A DNA stretch of 64,000 bases, from NCBI RefSeq assembly GCF_010671605.1, contig NZ_JAABOO010000002.1, forward strand, positions 186,001 through 250,000. The letters are read 5' to 3'. The stretch's first letter is position 1. Each line of letters opens with the position of its first letter. Positions 61,141 through 64,000 of the stretch are shown piece by piece. A model generated the notes under the pieces. It was not told where the DNA came from, made no database searches, and saw only the letters and a program-made list of their open reading frames with translations. This DNA comes from Leptobacterium flavescens. GTDB taxonomy: Bacteria; Bacteroidota; Bacteroidia; Flavobacteriales; Flavobacteriaceae. A program made the translations under genes and the position numbers.

Positions 61141-61281
61141 AATTATATAATATTTTAATACAAGTGTATCGAATTTCTATACTAAAGTATCAAAAATATA
61201 CCTAATGATGTATAAAAAGTTTTAAAATTTGAAACTAATGTATCAACTATCTATATTTATGTGTATAAAGATGATACGACT
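61141..61281. promoter_or_regulatory. Divergent promoter region with repeated GTATC sites
   Basis: GTATC-type words recur at 61166, 61187, 61210 (GTATA) and 61240, each in a similar TGTATCRAA context, with dyads ATAC-TAAA-GTAT (61179-61190) and ATAC-N8-GTAT (61198-61213). This looks like a cluster of operators for the small XRE protein, controlling both divergent genes. Confidence 0.5.
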
Positions 61282-61503
61282 ATGACCAAACTAGGTCTCT
61301 ATTTAGCAAAGAAATCTATCAATAAAGCAGAAGTTTCCAGAAAAACTGGAATTAGCAAATCTCGTATGAGTCAATTAAGTTCTAATGAGTCTACCAAGCT
61401 TCGTGTAGATGAGTTGTATCTTATTGCTTTAGCCATTGATGTTGATCCTTGTGAAATTTTCAAAGAAATCTGTGCAGGTTTAACCTTAAAAGAGGATAGC
61501 TAA
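61282..61503 (+). CDS. Small XRE-family HTH regulator
   Basis: The ATG at 61282 gives a 73-residue protein; a GTG 21 bp upstream is also in frame. HTH: SINKAEVSRKTGISKSRMSQL (residues about 12-32), then a C-terminal dimer helix DELYLIALAIDVDPCEIFKEI. This is the size and form of C-proteins that control restriction-modification genes and of small phage-like repressors. It is close to the type IIG gene but transcribed separately, with repeated GTATC sites upstream. Whether it controls the RM gene is unknown. Confidence 0.85.
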   Translation: MTKLGLYLAKKSINKAEVSRKTGISKSRMSQLSSNESTKLRVDELYLIALAIDVDPCEIFKEICAGLTLKEDS

Positions 61504-61846
61504 ACTTTAAAATCTTATAGAAACACTCTTTTTTTCAAAATCGGAACTAAAAACTCCCCCAAACCATCATCGCTGTTTAGACGGGTAGGGGAGTCGTTAT
61601 ATAGAGGGTAAGAATATCACCTCTTGGAGGCCCCGTATTCGGGAGCTTTTTTAGAGTTACCTAGTGATTTAAAAAAAAGAACCTGGATATATTTTTTAAA
61701 CAACCTGGTTATTTATCTTGAGTTACTTGGTTATTTATTTTAAGTTACCTAGTTGTTTATTTTAAATAACCCGGTAATCCATTTTGTATCTCCAGGGCAT
61801 TTTCCGGTCCCACCCATTTTTAATAAGTTTTAAGCAATCTGACCGG
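61504..61846. other. Intergenic region with long hairpin and 22-bp repeat array
   Basis: The region contains a hairpin with arms ACTCCCC (61553-61559) and GGGGAGT (61588-61594), a short CCCG-TATT-CGGG hairpin followed by T-run (about 61632-61652), and then the six-unit 22-bp array (61655-61786). No gene on either strand. The minus-strand DUF4469 gene ends at 61847. Confidence 0.7.
61655..61786. repeat. Array of six degenerate 22-bp units
   Basis: Exactly six contiguous 22-bp units: 61655, 61677, 61699, 61721, 61743, 61765 (each 22 bp). The core is ACCTGGTTATTTATTTTA (18 bp). Units 4 and 5 differ by only three bases, while 1, 2 and 6 have drifted. The unit length is constant (two helical turns) with no spacers. 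It is not a CRISPR and not codon-multiple. It could be a protein-binding (iteron-like) array or a satellite. Confidence 0.8.
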
Positions 61847-62548
61847 TTAACCCACCGTAAGGGTGTGGTGCAATGTACCTATACGGATACTTGCCTGATT
61901 GGTATATCCTCTTCGAACTTCCATGATATATTCACCCACACTAAGTGTAGAAGGTACCATAAACATAAGCCGTCCTTCGGTAAGGATGGAAACAGTACTT
62001 ACCCTAATGGCATCGCCGCTGGCCTCCGGAACAAGAAAAATACCTTCCTCTTCATTGGCCGCATCGTACTTAAGGGCCTGACCGTTAATCTCACCAATAT
62101 TATCGGGCGTAAGGATACTGTCTGTAGTATGGCTGCCGTAATCGGTATATTGGATAAGGAAGGGAGCGGGCAGGGGTACGGTAACACGTTCACCCGAGGC
62201 CTCGCGCATTTTCTTTTTCAGATCGGCACCTTCGCTTAATGCTGCTCTAAAATGATGGCGGCTGGGATCGAAAGGATCAGTAGCTCCGTTAAAGATCCCT
62301 TTAATACCCGGGCGGTAATTGGTAAGGCGCGTATTAACGGCCCATCCTTCTGCAAGCCCATCTGAGACTACTTTGGTAAACAGGTCCAGGGTAGCCTGCA
62401 TATCTTCCCGGCTAATACCGGTACCTCTCTGCACCATTCGGTCTAAAATATTCCTTTCGGAGAGCGAACCTCTTGCCTGGATCTTCCCGGCTTTATGATC
62501 AGGTTCCGGACCAATTGCCAAGTCAACTAAATAATATGGTATATTCAT
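61847..62548 (-). CDS. HU-like DNA-binding domain protein with DUF4469
   Basis: A 233-residue protein. The N-terminal half (1-125: YYLVDLAIGPEPDHKAGKIQ, ILDRMVQRGTGISREDMQAT, WAVNTRLTNYRPGIKGIF) is an HU-like DNA-binding fold of the type found in Bacteroidota paralogues, followed by a C-terminal DUF4469 Ig-like domain (about 140-233, ILTPDNIGEINGQALKYDAA and LMFMVPSTLSVGEYIMEVRR). It is a nucleoid or structural DNA-binding protein whose precise role is unknown. It is moderate in composition, not AT-rich, and lies between the two AT-rich segments, next to the 22-bp array. Confidence 0.87.
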   Translation of the reverse strand: MNIPYYLVDLAIGPEPDHKAGKIQARGSLSERNILDRMVQRGTGISREDMQATLDLFTKVVSDGLAEGWAVNTRLTNYRPGIKGIFNGATDPFDPSRHHFRAALSEGADLKKKMREASGERVTVPLPAPFLIQYTDYGSHTTDSILTPDNIGEINGQALKYDAANEEEGIFLVPEASGDAIRVSTVSILTEGRLMFMVPSTLSVGEYIMEVRRGYTNQASIRIGTLHHTLTVG

Positions 62549-62634
62549 AATAAATGATATTTAAATGCTCCCGAAAAGGGAGCTGTTTTCACTACATCTT
62601 AATGGTGATTTTCACGGAAGTACGGGGGAGAAAA

Positions 62635-62660
62635 AAGCCTGAAAAACAGGCTTAATTTTT
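62635..62660. terminator. Orphan bidirectional-looking terminator
   Basis: Stem AAGCCTG (62635-62641) and CAGGCTT (62647-62653), A5 loop, then AATTTTTT; the opposite strand also has a T-run. No gene reads into it from either side: the HU-like gene starts at 62548 and is transcribed away, and nothing is coded on the minus strand to its right. Confidence 0.6.
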
Positions 62661-62662
62661 TC

Positions 62663-62770
62663 AATTTAACTAGCTTTTTTTGATTAGCAAAATAGCTTGT
62701 TATAGGCCGGAACCACCTGTGTTTTCAACAGTTTTCATAGGATAATTCCTTTTGGAAATCCAACAAAAAA
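62663..62770. repeat. Repeat family D, copy near 62.7 kb
   Basis: AATTTAACTAGCTTTTTTTG, GTTATAGGCCGGAA, CTGTGTTTTCAACAGTTTTC and CTTTTGGAAATCCAAC. It resembles 41497-41600 throughout, with about one difference in four to five bases. Confidence 0.65.
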
Positions 62771-62840
62771 ATGATACCAAGGAAAGGCGTCAGAGACTGT
62801 TTTGTAAAAACAAGAGAGAGAAGCAGAAGATGAAAAAATA

Positions 62841-62945
62841 GTTAAAAACTTTGGAGAGAATTGCGGATTTTCCGTAAAGAATAATGATTGGAATTGAGTT
62901 ATTTTGGATATATTAAAACTCGATGTAAATATTATAATGAATGTT
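62841..62945. repeat. Repeat family E, right copy
   Basis: Matches 55836-55935 (GTTAAAAACTTT, GAGAATTGCGGATTTTCCG, TAAAGAATA, ATTGAGTTA and the following AT-rich part). The two copies are 7005 bp apart in the same orientation and bracket the defence-like island and HU-like gene. Confidence 0.75.
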
Positions 62946-63037
62946 AGATATGTGCTATATATTAATTAATTGTTCATTTGAAATATTGAAACAATGAAGT
63001 TTATAAATTTTGGTAAGAAATATTAACTCAAAACAAA

Positions 63038-63871
63038 ATGGAAAAATTCAAAGATTTCATAACCAAGAATCTTTATATCATAATTGCTATATATTTTATA
63101 CTAGTTCTTATTTTACCCTATATATTTACAAGACAAGGTATTTCAAGAGTAGATTTTACAACTACTGGGCAAATAGGAGATACTATTGGTGGAATAACTG
63201 CACCTTTTTTGAATTTTTTAACGATTATTCTAATATATATTACAGTAAGAGAACAGAAAAAGACTAATAAGTTGATGTCAAATACTAATACGATTGAATT
63301 TTCGAATATTATTTTTGAAACAGTGGTCTCATCATACAAGAATGATATGGAACGTTTAACTTCCAGCGTTGAAAACCTACACGATGCAGCTTCACGCATT
63401 GGGGATCATGTTAATATTCTTAATGAATCTTTAGAACAGGTAAGAGAAATGCCCGATGATTCATTGGACAAATTAATTGTTTTAAGAACGTTTAATGAAG
63501 ACCTTTTTACTCTTAGACCTAACATTTTTCAATTGGCAATTTCAATTAATTCTAATTACAACGACTTTCGTGGCCTTAGATATTTAAGAAAAAAATTAGA
63601 TGATGATTTTAAAAATGATGAATTAAAGGAAGAAATATTGAATTATTATCAATTTGTTTTCACAGAATTATTTGATTCTAGAGCTTACTTTAATGCTAGA
63701 TTTGTGAATACATTGGATAAGTATAAAGATATTTTGAACTTCATTGAAGTTCATTCCGATAATTTTTTTCAAAATGATGAGCGTATGAATTTAGATTTAC
63801 CCATGTTCAAAGATTGTTTAACTAAGCTTTCAAAAATTGATAAAAGCTTGAAATATTTTAAACCTGTTTAA
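63038..63871 (+). CDS. Putative abortive-infection membrane protein (AbiC-like)
   Basis: A 277-residue protein with two TM helices (about 10-31 and 46-68). The segment GQIGDTIGGITAPFLNFLTI followed by IYITVREQKKTNKL is the hallmark of the putative phage abortive-infection (putAbiC) family. A long helical cytoplasmic domain (about 80-277) follows, with a region NYNDFRGLRYLRKKLDDDF. Such proteins are thought to abort phage infection at the membrane. The gene is AT-rich and has repeat E upstream, as does the first gene of the island. The remaining 129 bp to the window end hold nothing I can support. Confidence 0.75.
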   Translation: MEKFKDFITKNLYIIIAIYFILVLILPYIFTRQGISRVDFTTTGQIGDTIGGITAPFLNFLTIILIYITVREQKKTNKLMSNTNTIEFSNIIFETVVSSYKNDMERLTSSVENLHDAASRIGDHVNILNESLEQVREMPDDSLDKLIVLRTFNEDLFTLRPNIFQLAISINSNYNDFRGLRYLRKKLDDDFKNDELKEEILNYYQFVFTELFDSRAYFNARFVNTLDKYKDILNFIEVHSDNFFQNDERMNLDLPMFKDCLTKLSKIDKSLKYFKPV

Positions 63872-64000
63872 ATTTAAGTTTTGGATTTGTGATGATTTTT
63901 TGATTATTATCTATTCTATTATAATAAACTAAGTTACCTACCCATCATCAGTAAAGTATTCTTTTCCATACCTATAACAAATCTTCAGTAGTTATTTTAA

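Larger units (their letters stand above)
62549..63037. other. Intergenic region with orphan terminator and repeats D and E
   Basis: Contains a hairpin with arms AAGCCTG/CAGGCTT (62635-62653), repeat D copy (62663-62770) and repeat E right copy (62841-62945). No gene on either strand. The D and E repeats lie consecutively here, between the HU-like gene and the abortive-infection-like gene. Confidence 0.7.

Noticed and set aside
60946-61503. Toxin-antitoxin pair
   Set aside because: The genes are divergent instead of overlapping, and the small coiled-coil protein has no recognised toxin motif.
61655-61786. CRISPR-like array
   Set aside because: The units are contiguous with no unique spacers, degenerate and only 22 bp. 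There are no cas genes in the window.
55836-63871. Prophage or integrative element
   Set aside because: No integrase, transposase, phage structural gene or tRNA attachment site is visible; only repeat E brackets the region.
1-64000. tRNA or rRNA genes
   Set aside because: I looked for cloverleaf-like GTTCGA segments and conserved rRNA words. TCGAG-rich sequences belong to repeat family B, and no cloverleaf was seen. A covariance search would settle this.

Overview
The window looks like a chromosomal segment of a Bacteroidota bacterium, most likely a flavobacterium (Flavobacteriaceae). The evidence is a TonB receptor with a DUF4249 partner, many lipoproteins whose lipobox Cys is followed by acidic or Gly-rich residues, LytS/LytTR signalling pairs, AraC regulators with membrane-embedded sensors, TAnnTTTG-type -7 promoter elements, almost no Shine-Dalgarno sequences, and families largely confined to this phylum (DUF5777, DUF6090, DUF4469). 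I see no rRNA, tRNA or CRISPR array. Base composition is moderate over most of the window. It falls visibly to AT-rich DNA at about 55.9-61.5 kb and 62.9-64 kb.

Layout. 0-4.4 kb: a LytS/LytTR pair (the regulator is cut by the window edge), a PPP-like metallophosphatase and a membrane-anchored LytTR regulator, with an 850-bp mosaic of intergenic repeats between them. 4.6-10 kb: a lamin-tail lipoprotein, then two tandem copies of an OB-fold / YceI / DUF5777 module separated by a c-haem lipoprotein. This is the most coherent unexplained operon in the window. 10-11.2 kb: a second repeat mosaic with several perfect hairpins enclosing a zinc-ribbon gene. 11-25.5 kb: housekeeping and accessory genes, including a universal stress protein, a cyclase-family enzyme, a malonyl-CoA-synthetase-like enzyme, a MarR/FMN-reductase operon with a clear promoter and operator, a NagZ-like lipoprotein, a Crp-type regulator, an S41-type protein with a TPR tail and an exported isoaspartyl methyltransferase. 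25.8-33.7 kb: an AraC sensor, an erythromycin-esterase-like lipoprotein, a TonB receptor with DUF4249, and a LytS/LytTR pair whose kinase has a His-rich periplasmic loop. 33.9-47.7 kb: DUF6090, a probable frameshifted gene, a zincin lipoprotein, a MarR regulator with three matching operator sites, the amidohydrolase and second metallophosphatase it probably controls, an alpha/beta hydrolase, a TraB-like lipoprotein, a second AraC sensor with a second S41-TPR protein, a ferritin and two genes with unusual starts. 47.8-55.8 kb: an AraC-TolB-TPR transmembrane regulator, an ankyrin lipoprotein, an acyltransferase, an LRR lipoprotein, an ECF sigma factor with a small helical partner, and a serine hydrolase with a TPR tail.

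55.9-61.5 kb is an AT-rich defence-like island. It holds a small tail-anchored membrane protein coupled to a HEPN-like protein, a single-chain type IIG restriction-modification enzyme, an adjacent PD-(D/E)XK-like protein with EVT in place of the usual ExK, and a small XRE regulator divergent from a coiled-coil protein. An HU-domain/DUF4469 gene follows. A putative abortive-infection membrane protein then lies at the right end. The upstream regions of the first and last of these units share a repeat of roughly 100 bp about 7 kb apart, which brackets the island. A clean array of six degenerate 22-bp units lies inside it.

All functions are inferred by reading motifs. No database search was possible.
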